Shown: positions 23,301-34,640 of the stretch, one piece after another
Position numbering within the stretch: the first letter of the stretch is position 1
Layout: every line of letters starts with the position of its first letter
NCBI GenBank assembly: GCA_019055375.1
Contig: JAHQIW010002018.1
Span: forward strand, 1 to 64,000
DNA from: Parelaphostrongylus tenuis
Lineage: Eukaryota > Nematoda > Chromadorea > Rhabditida > Metastrongylidae
Direction: 5' to 3'
Length of the DNA: 64,000 nucleotides
Program-made: the position numbers and the translations under genes
Notes under the pieces: generated by a model
The model's input: only the letters and a program-made list of their open reading frames with translations
The model's database searches: none
Told to the model about the DNA's origin: nothing

Positions 23301-26300
23301 GGAACATGGTGCAGATCTATGTGCTGGAGAGAAGAATCAAGCGCGAAACAAAAGCGACTCTATGCCTTACAGAAGCATAAATTCGTAGAATGAGCGCGCA
23401 CTTCTGGTGCGTTAGCTGGTGTAGCATTGTTTCTACGACTCAAATTAACCAAAGGCGTGATCAAGCGGCTGAGAAGTGCATGGAAAGATTAGGAGTTTTT
23501 GTTCAGCAAATAAGCTCCTCTTGTTTCTACGGGAAAGATTGCCAGGCTATCCTTGAACACCCAGCCTCTTTAGTACTTAGAAAGTATAACTTTTTTCATT
23601 AGCTGCTTAAAGTGACAATAAAACGGGTCTCATTCTCCTGACCTCGAAAGTTCGCATAGCGGCGTCGGCTTGGACGTTTAGATAGAGGCTGCTAGAATCT
23701 CAAGCCCAAACTAGAGGTTAAATTCGTAACATACAAAAGTGACGATCTCTACCTAAGATGCAAATGCACTTGCATACAAATCCTTTGAAGAAGATTCACT
23801 AGTGCATGCAGAAAAAAACAACGTCATTGTGTCGGCCGAGATCAGAGGACGTCACTCATTTCCACGCTTTCCATTACACCGGGGATGTACTGTTTCCTTA
23901 GACATGCGATCGCAGAGGTGTTGGAGGAGTTAACGCTCTAATCAAAGCGAGGTTGACCATAAAGATCGATTAATCTGAATAACTGACAACCTGGATCGGA
24001 CGATTGCTGATGAAACACTGTGAACCAATGCCTACTTTGACATTCCTCGTTGCATGCGCATGAACATCAGACTATGACGAAGACGAAATCGAACCGTTTC
24101 ATATGGATCTGGAAGAATTTTTCAGAAGAAGACCACTTATTCTTTGAGGTCATCATTGAGATTTTGGGCGAAAATAGGCTTTGAAGAACATCTGTAGAGC
24201 GTCACATTGAAACCCTCAGACTAGAATGAAACGAACAATGTTAAAGCTTATCTAAACTCTTAATAACCATCAAATCTTTATGGCAACTCATAATTTCGAA
24301 GCCCAACTCTCGGCACTGGACGTGGGAGTCTTTCATTGAAGAGTACCATAACGTAATAGACCTTTCAGTAAATCAACGGTTCTGTCCAGCTGATTTTGCT
24401 GAGAATCCAGAATTCCCCAATCTCTATACGGATCAGATCACCACCTAATTCGCGCAGTGTCCCGTATTGTGCGGAAAGGAGAGAAAGCCGCTAAATCTAA
24501 ACAGCGAAATCTCAGAACTGCCATAAATTGGTGTGTATTCTAAGTCATTAGTCGTCTATTGGAATACAACGATTTTGATAACATCGATAAAGAAGACGAT
24601 CACTCATCCAACATCACGTTAGCGCTATGGAAGCTGAAAGTCCCATAATCACCAGAGACGTTTAGCAGTGTAAAAGGTTGAGATGATACCTCAACATGCA
24701 ATCTCACAAGCTGCATATAATCAAAACCTCACGTTTGAACTTTCAAAACGCTGCATATACTATAGAAGAAGGTCTCAAAGAAAGAAAGCGAGAAAGGCGG
24801 TAGTGATAGTAGATGCTGCAGAAGCTGAAAAAAAACACCCACGATTAACACTCAAACATTTCTACCTGAAAGGACCTCTTACAGCTAAATGAAATAAAAG
24901 ATGATAAAATAGTCACACCGCCAGTTCCTCCTTTCGAAATCCGACACGCTATATCGTCGATAAAGGAGGGAACCAACGTCGTCCAAGTGGATAAGTTTCG
25001 GAACCCCTGAGGAACCTCTAACCAATTCTCATCAAGACCCTGACTCTGCTTTTCATTTGTTATGTGTCGATTGTTAAGTTCCAGTCGTGAAAATCCAGCA
25101 AGACCTTGTTGATGTTTAAGAGGAGAGACCTGCACAGTATCTACAACTATCACCTATTCTGCTTATGTCAGTTGCCTATGAACTCTTTAATCCAGTCATA
25201 TCATACAGAATTGGCAGAACACTGTGCGAAAGAGAGCCATGCGAATAGGTAGGGTTTCAAGAAGATTTTACTGCTGTAGACCACATCCACACAATGACAA
25301 GACTAGTTGGAATTTCACGAGAGTACAAGAGACTGCTCCGTTTCACTTTCATAGTTTGAAGAAGACTTTTGATTTAGTGGCAAGATAAGCAGTCATAGAA
25401 GCTTTGGACAGCCAGGACGTGCTCAGTCATTGCATAACAACACTTTATAAGTTATAGAGAGATTTCACAACTTAGATATCACCATTCTATTACGATACTA
25501 CTATCGGTAATAAATGGATTGCGGCAAGGCGACATTATACCACCAAAATTATTCTCTACCACCCTCCAAAACGTTATGCGAATATTAGAATGGGATAACA
25601 TGGGAATGAAAATCAACATTCGACATTTACATTACTTAGACTTCGCTGATAACAACGTCTTTATAATACCAAGCATTCAACAGAAGAAAGGAATGCGGAC
25701 AGATTTTGACTAAGCCTGTGGAAAGATGGTTCCTGACTAAACCTTACAAAAACGATGTTTTCATACTACTGAACAGAATGGTTCGAATGCCCCTTTAAGA
25801 CTCAATGCAATGGATATTTTTGAAAGTTCCAGTAACTTCTATCTAGGCCGAAAACTCAGTATGTTGAATGATCTAGCTCTGGAATTGTGCAAGAAAAGAC
25901 GAGGCCGTTGGGGACAGTTGGAGAGCTCCAATAATGTAGTAAGAAAGATAGAAAACACACGACTTCATGCCCACGTGTACGACTTAACTTTATTACTGTT
26001 TTCAGTTATACATCGGAAACCTGGTCATCACGTAGGGAAGATGAGAGATTACTTGACGTTATCCAACGTGCAGCAGAAAGATCCATGCTAAGAGTATCCT
26101 CTATCTTTCAAAGTAGAAAAGAATCCCAATTTTGACCTACGTCAAAGATCCAAGATAAGTAATGTCATTTGATATGCCAGAATATCGAAGAGAAGGTGAG
26201 CTGGACATGCAATGAGCTTGGACAGCGAATTGGTAAAGTGGTTACCGACTGAAATTCGCCGAGATATCAAGCGTAAAAAGTTCACCGATATGATGGTCCG

Positions 26301-27368
26301 TCTTCACGAAAAACTCACAAAAAAGACATCATGCTCTACGAATTTCTACAGCACTCGAATACGCCTGGACCGCGATAAGGAGAACTGAGAGTATTACTGG
26401 CACCCACTAGAGTCACTCCACAAGGAACGGGACAACTGGTGATACAGGTGATGCGCGACCTAATCAGCATTCAAATGGTGCGTGTAAGTGGATGGAATAT
26501 TTGTTTTTGAGGAGAAGAGCACTGACGCGATTCCCTTATTTTTACGTACAAAACACAGGCTGAAGACGTAATTATTTACCTTTACGCTTCTAATGAGTAG
26601 AATAAATGTCGAATCTTTGAGGAATTGATTATTGCCACGGATTTCATTCATGCACTGCTTTTTTAATGTACTATTGGGGCAGTTTGAAACAATCGTCTGT
26701 GTTTGCAAACCACTTCTTCAGGTCGTCTTGCTCAGATTTAAACTTAGCGATGGAAGTAGCACTAGCTTTCTAGATCAAACGTTTGGAGTTTCGACAAGAA
26801 CGTTACCTCTCACAGGTGAACTGCATCTCTATTTTCATTGCATAGAATCTTCGACGATTTTTGGCGTCTCGTAACTGAATACTTGAATTAAATTTGAATT
26901 TTTTCTGCTTCTTAAACTTGTAAACGACTTATTCAAAGTGTTGGCTGACCGCAGAAGTAATTGTCGTGCTGGAGGGGCTCGCAACCAATAGTTTTTTTCT
27001 GTTTTAGGGGTTTCACCAATGGGTGGTGGTTAAATTAGAAGAGGCGACTATATCAATTGTTCCGTGTTTATCAAAAATTCGAACTCCAACAGATTTTCTT
27101 ACTGAGACAGGAAACTGTCAGAAATTTAAGCCACAACGGAGTCAACTAAATCTTTAGTGATAAAAAAAAACTATTATTTGCAAACCATGTAAACACGTGA
27201 AAAAACTCCATCATAGATTTTCTTGAGCACATTCCACGTGTTGTCTTGAAAGGAGATTGTAGTTCCAGGCTGTAGTGAGGTAAAAACTCTCTAACACATC
27301 TACGTTAAGCGCAGTAAAGCAGTTTAAAAACCTACTTGCGGAAGTGCGGAATCAAAATTGTATAGCAT
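20377..27368 (-). CDS. Casein kinase 1 superfamily protein kinase, nine exons joined; 3' end unresolved
   Basis: Probable Ser/Thr kinase of the nematode-expanded CK1/TTBK-like group. Minus-strand exons: 27,394-27,336, 27,269-27,186, 26,874-26,807, 23,081-22,985, 22,335-22,271, 22,213-22,130, 21,947-21,858, 21,173-21,022 and 20,527-20,377. All junctions have GT-AG borders and keep one frame for 274 codons without a stop. I chose the ATG at 27,368 (MLYNFDSALPQ). Landmarks: degenerate glycine loop IYDGVFSRVY, ATP lysine K53 (YAMKIE), LKLDVAVL at the C-helix, catalytic loop N143-R144-D145-VKSQN, DFG at 166-168, then KDDLEGWFYM and VGSLPW, typical of the family. HRD has become NRD, the C-helix Glu is Asp and the glycine loop is altered, so activity is uncertain. 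Donors are often GTTTGT/GTTTGC. An antisense RTE and a SINE lie in introns. Confidence 0.85.
21208..21506 (-). mobile_element. SINE family A copy in a kinase-gene intron
   Basis: Same family as the 18.75-kb copy: TGCATTCGTGTTCGAATTTT, GGTGATTGAATGCATA, AGACAAGTCTGAGACCAGTA, GGATGGATGGCTCGGCGAGC, and a decayed tRNA head at the 21,480-21,506 end. It lies in the intron 21,174-21,857 in the same orientation as the gene. Confidence 0.75.
23450..26460 (+). pseudogene. RTE-clade LINE, near full length but decayed, in a kinase-gene intron
   Basis: It aligns with 50,690-53,800 almost end to end: the leader (GCAAATAAGCTCC near 23,506), the endonuclease region (about 23,850-24,480), the RT (IPPKLFSTTLQNVMRILEWD near 25,537; LDFADNNVFII near 25,637, where the catalytic FADD has become FADN), and the 3' end GGTGATACAGGTGATGCG at about 26,435. 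It lies antisense to the kinase gene, within the 3.7-kb intron 23,082-26,806, and accounts for most of that intron. Multiple frameshifts mean no functional protein. Confidence 0.8.
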
Positions 27369-27394
27369 TCCTTCAGTATGTGGAATGACTGCCG

Positions 27395-28379
27395 CTAAAA
27401 AAAAATTCTATATATCTTGTGGGTCAATGTTAACGAATATTTAGTTAATGTAATTGCAAACGGGGGAGGGGGGGGGGGGGGTAGGAAATTAATAAGTAGA
27501 CGGCAACTATACTGTATACATCAAGTACAATGCACGCAGGGAGAAGAATTAAGGATGGCCACTTGCATGTTCTTCATCTCAATCAAGTACGTAAATAAAA
27601 AAGGTGAGCGCTTGTTTTTCCATTTCTTATAAGTAAATATCAGAGCTGAAATTTTCAAACGATAGAGGAATAAACCAACCTCGTTGCACGGTATTACATT
27701 AACTAACCAACTGAATTCTGAAAAATAGCAGCAAAATGATGTGTGATAGTGATAGATAAGATTTCCTTTCATTTGAAGACCTAAACCAGATATCAGCAGA
27801 AAGTAAATATTTTTGCATCTAGTAATATCCTATGAGTGAACGTAGTTGATATGGATGGTTATCAAAGTGTTCAATATGACTGCTATTACTACTAAATATA
27901 ATGTCATATCCAATTTCATATCACCCGCTGTAACAATGATCCTTAGAAGTTTCAAACGGATAGGCTTGATAAAAACAACGAACATTGACAAAAATGTCAT
28001 CGAATCAACCAGAAATACTGTGAATGCCAAATACTTCTACTTTGGATAACTTTAACCCCTAATGGACGGCTATAGATATCGATGCGCGCACAGCGAGTTG
28101 CACAAATTTTGCTGTTCAAGTTATTTTTCCTTGTTTGGCAAAAATTTTTGGGATTTTTGTATTACTTTGGTAGAGCAAGATTTTCTCTACTCGCTCATAT
28201 GCTTTTCGATTAGTTACATGCGTCTTCTATAGAGAAAGACGCTGGCTTACTACGCAACCGTACTGAGTTTGGCTTTCAGTCAATTGTGTTGCATTGTACG
28301 AAGGGGATCAAGAAAATTTCTTGTCAACCCAATAGTGATAATAATAAAGCAGGTACTGCGACTAAATTGACGGACACCC
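27395..28379. other. Upstream of the kinase gene; unassigned, with a poly-G run
   Basis: The acceptor-like TTTTAG at 27,400-27,395 just before the first exon could be a trans-splice or cis-splice acceptor. A poly-G tract of about 20 bases lies at 27,462-27,481. A minus-strand 66-codon frame at 27,830-28,030 is strongly hydrophobic (FLVDSMTFLSMFVVF, then YLVVIAVILNTLI) and could be a membrane-protein exon, but no family is recognised. Confidence 0.35.
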
Positions 28380-29149
28380 CCATGGCATAAAAATTCTTCA
28401 AAAACACCTTAAAGACTACAAAAAACATACAAAAAACACACTGCCTACTACTATAAACCCAAGCAAAAACTCTATTGAATTTACGACGTCATGGGAAGGA
28501 CGGCCAAATCATCCTTGAAGCAGGCTATTAGGAAGCAAGGTGCTGGTCCAACCTAATCCTTAACATTCTCTTGCATTCACTCAACGAACACCCTAGCTCG
28601 GCTACCTCTGAGATTGCAAGGAGAGCCGTCTCGCCGATCTTCTATAGCATTCACGAAGAAGACGAACTCCTCAAGCAGTATTTGAAACAACACCACTCAA
28701 TGTCTGAAGACTGTGGAAGATGGTGTATGAGGAAACCTTCTGAATGCTAAAAATTACTGCGATCAGCAAAGTGGATTTAGGATGACGGATCGTGTGAAAA
28801 ATCATCTTCAACCTCTTCTATTCAACCGCCTTTTACACACCCATTTAGATGATATAACCTGATAAGGATATAACATGTTTGGAGTTGTTAGGTCTAGTGC
28901 TATTACTCAACGTCAAAACCCTTTGTAGAGAATTATTCAACCTCAGGGGATTGGTTGAAGCGAGCGAGGGTGATACTAATGAGTCCCAATTGGGTAAAAC
29001 AGGTACCTGCATAGGACTAGACCTAACATCTCAGAACATGTCATATCCTTATCGGATTATAACATCTCGAATTCAATTAAACGACCCGTTTTCACACTTC
29101 CTTGTTCCAATCCCATGCGTCTGACACTCAATTCGTCTCATCGCATTCA
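28380..29149. other. Unassigned sequence
   Basis: Plus-strand pieces such as FYSIHEEDELLKQYLKQHHS near 28,640 look protein-like but are short. An 81-codon frame follows at 28,879-29,124. No family assignment is possible by eye. Confidence 0.3.
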
Positions 29150-29345
29150 CTGCTTGCTTGAGGATTTCATCTTAATCACGAGCGTCATAGCATGAGGGCC
29201 GATCACGTCTCCTTGCCATTTCAAAGATTGTCTGGCCGAAGCCTCGCGGTGTTCGTCGATTGACTGCAGAGAGTGATGGGGAGAAATGGGAATCGACCCC
29301 GCACCAAGCATCACTAACCAGCTGGTCACTGTCCCCCTCGTGTAA
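29150..29345 (-). mobile_element. tRNA-derived SINE, family C
   Basis: Minus strand: GACCAGCTGGTTAGTGATGC (D-arm region with box A) and TGCGGGGTCGATTCCCATTT (box B). The downstream part of the unit is not shared visibly with families A or B. It shares TGGTTAGTGATGC with 15,737. Confidence 0.5.
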
Positions 29346-29449
29346 GTTTAGAAATAATGAATGCGCAGAGCAAATCAGAATTCCGGTCTGCGTATGTGTA
29401 CTTCAGAAAAAGGAACAAACAGATGTGGCACGTAGACGTGTATCGACTA

Positions 29450-29870
29450 CTCTGTTGGCAGGAAATTTCCCTGACTTTTTTTCGTTTTTCTCCTATTATT
29501 TTTCATGCCCTTTAGTCACTGTTCTTACTATTGCTTAGAGCGGCTTCTCGCGGTTATTTCGATATGCAGATGTTACACATTTAATCTAAGATGGAATTGT
29601 CCCGGTGGGAAAAACGATTGTTGACGCTACGTGAGTACTGTTTGGGTTAAAGTGCTGTTTTGGCACATAACGACACTCGCCTAGCATCAACAAACACTTT
29701 TGCTTCCTGAACAATTCCATCTTAGAACAACTGTATAACTTCTATATATATGAAAATAGTCGCAAAAAGTTGCTCTAAAGGACAGTAAAAATAAAAACTT
29801 GATTGCATGAAAAATAATCAACAAAAACGAAGAAGTCCATAAAATTTCTTATCAGTCTGATAATGACCAT
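29450..29870. mobile_element. Palindromic MITE, family P, copy 1
   Basis: Long inverted arms: TTGGCAGGAAATTTCCCTGA, then CTTTTTTTCGTTTTT, at the left. Reversed at the right are GAAGAAGTCCATAAAATTTC and AAAAACG. Further inverted parts are GCTTAGAGCGGCTTCTCGCG (29,534) and CGCAAAAAGTTGCTCTAAAG (29,761). The centre carries AATTGTCCC near 29,595 and GAACAATTCC near 29,709. No coding capacity; matches the copy at 33.0-33.4 kb. Confidence 0.7.
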
Positions 29871-30130
29871 CACTGAATAATAGGAAAGATCGGGCTAGAA
29901 AGACAAGGAAAAAGAGAGCTTTGCTCAAGTACCTGGCCTCCAACGGCTACCATACTGCCCGAAAACGCAGCAAAAGACGGAGTGAACGATACAGGGAGAT
30001 CCGTGGAAAGTTTATGGTCCTTGAGAGAGCATGTTGCTGAATTCTAGGCTTTCTTTATTCTCAGAGTAAGAGAAACGAAACGCAAGCGTTAACAAACTAA
30101 TGAAGAACAATAAGATCAAAGATAGCTAAA

Positions 30131-30435
30131 GTGAGCGCCTGTGGCGCTGTGGTTAAGGTGCTTCGCGTTGCACAGAAGGTCAACGGTTCGATTTCGCACT
30201 CATGGCTCGCCACCATCCCTCCAGGGTCGGTAAATTGGTACTAGACTAGTTTGGGAGGACAAGTAACGATAACTCGATTCAGCGAGAGGCTAGCGCAAGC
30301 TCTTGAGAAGACCGGATGCACTCAATAACCTCGAACGAAGTTATAAATTGAAGACGAATGCATGACGCATACTTCAAGAATTGGTCAACACCGAGATTTA
30401 CTCTCTAACCCATTTCTAGCTAAGTTAATGCAATA
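30131..30435 (+). mobile_element. SINE family A copy
   Basis: Head: GTGAGCGCCTGTGGCGCTGT, then GGTTAAGGTGC, and box B ACGGTTCGATTTCGC near 30,182. Body: CATGGCTCGCCACCATCC, GGGTCGGTAAATTGGTAC. It ends near the next copy, which is inverted relative to it. Confidence 0.75.
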
Positions 30436-30735
30436 AAAGGATAAAGCTCTCGGCACATATCGTATACCGTGCGGGATGCGGATGCATTCGCCCTCATCAA
30501 GCATCATTTGGGGTGATTTGGAAGCATCTCTGACCTTACAATGACACTTAGTTACTTACCGATCTATTTAATTAATGCTGCTATCCTCTCAGAAAAGGTC
30601 TGATAACAATTCAGCGACCTCGAAAATTGGAAGGATTGGTGAGCCTTATATGAGGGATCGAACCACCGATCATCAATTGGTCGACCACAGATGTATGGCA
30701 CAGCAACTCTAGCCACTGCGCCACACACGCTCATT
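30436..30735 (-). mobile_element. SINE family A copy, inverted partner
   Basis: The 3' end AGCTTTATCCTTTTATTG lies at 30,446-30,429 on the minus strand. The body matches the other copies (GGTTCGATCCCTCATA near 30,665 as box B, AGTGGCTAGAGTTGCTGTGC near 30,716). It forms an almost perfect head-out inverted pair with the copy at 30,131. Confidence 0.75.
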
Positions 30736-31555
30736 ATTGACTCATCTTACCTTATGAAGAATAAAATTAAATAAAGCCAAAGTATACAATGTGCTACTTG
30801 AGATAGAAAAATATTTTAGCAACAAGCGGTGGCGGTCAATCGACATTGTTGCAAGGGACGAGGCCTCCGGTTTATGAAAGCAGCTTCACACTTGTGAATG
30901 GTAAGGTACTTACGATTTGAAAGATTTGGTACAATTGGATTGTTTTCGGTCATGAGGAGACAAATGAAAAACCGATCTCATTCGCTGGAGAAGAACTTTT
31001 CACAGTAGTGTCAATGGCCATTCAAAAGCTGAGTGAACTGATCATAGACCCCCTTAGGTCCAAATGCGAATTCAACTTATCTTACCAAGTGTGTTGCAGA
31101 GAAAAGGTCTTTTTAAGATATAAGCACAGCTTTGAAATAAGAAAAGATTGCGTTATGAATGATTACTAAAAGTTTGAAGAAAGGGGTCCGTCTGGCGAGA
31201 AAATGTGAGCGTCTGAGACATAGTTTTGTGACCATTTTAGAGCGTTACAGAAGGGTGTTTTGAAAAACCTGCGCTACGTAGGTCTGTAGCATGTACTCTC
31301 AGCTCTCGAATGGTTGCTAAAACAGTATGAAAAATCACCTGTAGCCAACGAATGAGGTCAGTTTTCTATTTTTCCTCTCCTAACCGCATAGAACCTACAA
31401 CAGTTTTGTCTCAATTCATGTTTCAACACTTTGAAGACAGTGCTCTCTCGATGATTTTCAGACTTCTAGTATTCTTTTGATAGCTTAAAGATTAACAAAC
31501 TTAATGTCATACTTGGTTTTTCAAAAGCCTTCTCAAGATCGCTGTAGCAGCGAAA
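30736..31555. repeat. Dispersed repeat family R copy in unassigned sequence
   Basis: About 30,930-31,070 (GGAGACAAATGAAAAACCGA, then CTCATTCGCTGGAGAAGAAC, CATTCAAAAGC) resembles 39,600-39,690 and 36,010-36,130. This suggests a low-copy, non-coding dispersed repeat of a few hundred bases. The rest is unassigned. Confidence 0.35.
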
Positions 31556-32165
31556 GTATTGGTTCGTTCCATAAGCTTTGGCACTGAAGCAATAAATATC
31601 AGATCTATCAACAAGAAGTGGATTAAATGGCATGACCTTGATATCATTCTGTGCATTTTCTTGCGAACATTTCGGTGTACAGTTTGCCTCCGTTTGCTGA
31701 GAAGAAGCTACTGCGGGAACGAATTCGCTTGCTGTTCATGCACGAATGGCGCATTGGGGAAAATGCTAGTGAAGCGGTGCGCAAGACTAATGGAACTTCT
31801 TGTGGACGACGCGAGCGCAACTGATTCTCCAGACACTTCTCTTCAGCTTTCAACTTCGCGAATCACTTTCTAGCCGTCGTTTGTGTCATCGCCCCAAGGC
31901 AGATTAATCTTCCGCCCCCACCACCAACATTTTCCCCTACGCGCCATTTGCGCATGAACAGAAAGCGATTTGTTCCCACAACAGCTCTATCTTGCAGTAA
32001 TTATGGGCAAACTGTGTACCAAAACGTTCGCAAGAAAATGCGCATTTGAACGACGTCAAAATTGCAAAATTTCATTGCAAATAATCATTCTAAAGCCAAA
32101 ATGGTGCAAACTTACTTCGCAGTCTATCAGCTATAAGGTCGTAGTACTGACAAAAAAGCAGTTTA
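31556..32165. mobile_element. Palindromic mariner-derived element, copy 1
   Basis: The left arm on the plus strand starts GGTTCGTTCCATAAGCTTTG and carries a mariner-type N-terminal helix-turn-helix remnant (RIRLLFMHEWRIGENASEAV). The right arm carries the same sequence on the minus strand: GAACAAATCGCTTTCTGTTC, GCGCAAATGGCGCGTAGGGG near 31,990-31,940. It is thus an inverted duplication of a mariner 5' end. The right terminal repeat was not found, so this copy is truncated or eroded. Confidence 0.6.
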
Positions 32166-32647
32166 GTGAGGATTTCTTGACAAAGATCCAACCGTCCACC
32201 TTTTCATCGGCCATAGCACGCGCGAATGTGATCCGTCAGGGCTGAATCGACTAGCGTTGACAAAATCTAAGTATTCTCGGAAGGTTTGAAGATAGCGTAA
32301 ATATTATGACAAAGAAGGATACAAAAGATACAGAGAAGAAATCTTCTACCGTCTTTCATCAATTTGTCGATCTTTCACTCTGATTGATACCACCACCACT
32401 ACAGTCCGTCACCTCCTTGGTAGAGTGAAATATTCCTGGATTTACTCTGTGACGTAGAGTGATGTGTAAACGTTCGCATCGGGCGAGACACGAACCGCAT
32501 CCCACTCTGGCCGGGAGCGCTCTCGAGCCCCGCCTGAAGCACAAGTCTTGCACATCGCTCTCCAACACTGAGTATATCAGTAGCATTATGCCACCGCTAA
32601 GAAGAGCGATTAAATAAAAAAATTGTACCTCTAGATTAATGACTACA
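32166..32647. other. Unassigned sequence
   Basis: A possible decayed tRNA-like segment lies near 32,480-32,500 (minus strand GCGGTTCGTGTCTCG). Nothing firm. Confidence 0.3.
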
Positions 32648-32930
32648 CGCAGGGGTATGGCGTAGCGGATGCAGGTGTTCCATGACACACAAGTGGTCGA
32701 TGGTTCAACCCCGCGCTCGACGTTCGCTCAGCCTTGCATTCTTCCGAGATCGCTGGATTGGCAAGAGACTTGTCTAGGGGAATAGGAGTACTGACTTGAT
32801 ACATCGGTAAGCTGCCTGTGAGTCATCGTAAAGGCCGGATATGCCAGATTCAATCACTTTACATGAAAATATAAACTGAAGCCGAATGCATGGCCCATCT
32901 CCCAAGGGATTGATCAATGACGACAGGTCA
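32648..32930 (+). mobile_element. SINE family A copy
   Basis: Head CAGGGGTATGGCGTAGCGGA, box B GATGGTTCAACCCCG at 32,700. Body AGAGACTTGTCTAGGGG, and 3' part AAACTGAAGCCGAATGCATG, CAAGGGATTGATCAATGAC, matching the ends of other family A copies. Confidence 0.7.
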
Positions 32931-33033
32931 ATCATTTATTTAATAACTACACTGTGTCGTTCGATGCATCATTTTAGCAACAACTTGTTCTATCTGAACT
33001 CTACAAGTGAAGGCCATACAGCTGAAGTTTTGA

Positions 33034-33440
33034 GTCGGCAAGAAATTCTCCGGGCTTTTTCCATTTTGTTGGTTATTTTTTATGCATTTAAGTCTCTGAT
33101 TTTTATTATCGTTTAGAGCAGCCTTTTGTGGTTGTTTTGATATACAACACTTATACTTTTGTTTCCAGATGCAACTGTCCCGAGAGCAAGATCAATTGTT
33201 GATGCTACACTAATATCGCTGCGTGCCAAAGCAGCACTTGAATCCATAAGATACTTGCGTAGCATCAAAGACCGCTTTTGCTCTCTGGAGAATTCCATCT
33301 AAGAACGAATTCATTAGTGTTATATATGAAAATATCTGCAAGAAGCAGTTCTAAACGATGTAAAACCACAACCTTAAATGCCTGGAAAGTAATAGACGAA
33401 AACGAAAAAGTCCCAGAAATTTCTTGCCGACCCAAGATTC
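33034..33440. mobile_element. Palindromic MITE, family P, copy 2
   Basis: Ends TCGGCAAGAAATTCTCCGGG (33,034) and, inverted, CCCAGAAATTTCTTGCCGAC (33,411). Inner arms are CGTTTAGAGCAGCC at 33,111 and GCAGTTCTAAACG at 33,346. The centre has inverted GCAACTGTCCCGAGAGCAAG and TTGCTCTCTGGAGAATTCC. It is about 405 bp and colinear with the 29.45-kb copy. Confidence 0.75.
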
Positions 33441-33502
33441 AAATGTTACGAAGTCGGCAGTGAAACAGGTCTTGAAGAGATTCACTTACCAAAGGTAAAA
33501 TA

Positions 33503-33795
33503 CGAACGAAAAGTGATAGAGTTCCCGCTATGAATCCCTAAAGGATGCGCCATGCATTCGACTTCATCGAGCATCATTTGGGGTAAGGAATGCACATCTG
33601 GTCTTTACAGTGACTCGCGGCGGGCTCCCGATGTATCAAATCAGTGCTGCTATCCTCCCGGACTAGTGTAATAGCAATTTGCCGACCATGGAGAGAAGGA
33701 AAAACTGGTAAGCCTCAAGCGAGGAATCAAACCTTCGACCGATCGACCACAGTGCGTGTAGTGCACTTTACCACTATGTCACACGACCCTCAGGG
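33503..33795 (-). mobile_element. SINE family A copy
   Basis: GGATGCGCCATGCATTCGAC and TGGTCTTTACAGTGACTCGC match the 18.75-kb copy. On the minus strand box B is decayed (AGGTTTGATTCC) and the tRNA head ends near 33,795. Confidence 0.7.
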
Positions 33796-34319
33796 GGTAG
33801 ATAGTCCTCAGAATCATTCGGGTAGATTGCTCCTTGTTGATGAGATAGGGATCGCACACAGCTATTTCTGAACTAGGAAGATTTCCTCACAATGCAGAGA
33901 CCTGGATTTATCCTATTCCGCTAGTTGGGGGTTTTTACGATGTGAATTAACGAAATGAAAAAAGGAATGTGGTCAAGTCCACGTCCGTAACGGTCACCTC
34001 GGCAATGGGTAGGATAGAACAAGACGTAAAAGACACACAGATCTCTGGTCTTGTCCTCCATCCAAAAAACTCTTTTGTCGGACATCAGTCATCCCTCTCC
34101 CCACCTGCGCTAAAGATTAGATGAGATCTCCGCGAATGTCCTGTAGAAACCAAAGAATAAACGGGCTCAGGTGGGAGGTGAACTAAGAACCACAAAGCCA
34201 CACGTATCGATGGAAAGTCACACGATCAGATGGAAGAATATGTGATCTCTTAATTGATCTGATGCCCGATACAAAGGGTCGGTGGTCAGTCATCTTCACA
34301 AATCGCATATATTCCCCAC
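33796..34319. other. Unassigned sequence
   Basis: No gene or named repeat recognised. Confidence 0.4.
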
Positions 34320-34640
34320 ACAGAGCAACTGCAAAGCTCCTTGTGGACGGCCCGAGCGCAACTGATCATCCAGACTGTTCTCTCCAACATTGAACTTTAC
34401 GAATCACTCCCTACCCGTGATTTCTTTAACTGCATCATCGCCTAAAGCTCCATTAACCTTGCGCTCAGCTCCATTAGCATTCTTCTCCACGCGCCATTCA
34501 TGCATGAGTAGCAAGCGAATTTGTTTCCAAGGCAGCTCCATTGCAAAGCAGGCATAGGCAAATTGTATACAAAAATGTTCGCAAGAAAATGCACAGTTAA
34601 ACAACACTAAAATCATGCAACTTCACAGCAAAAATCAATA
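34320..34640 (-). mobile_element. Palindromic mariner-derived element, copy 2 (left arm shortened)
   Basis: The minus strand encodes KQIRLLLMHEWRVEKNANGA, then ERKVNGALGDDAV, a mariner-type N-terminal helix-turn-helix. The left edge (about 34,330-34,400, GAGCGCAACTGATCATCCAG) belongs to the opposite-strand arm seen in full in copies 1 and 3. No catalytic domain is present. Confidence 0.65.
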
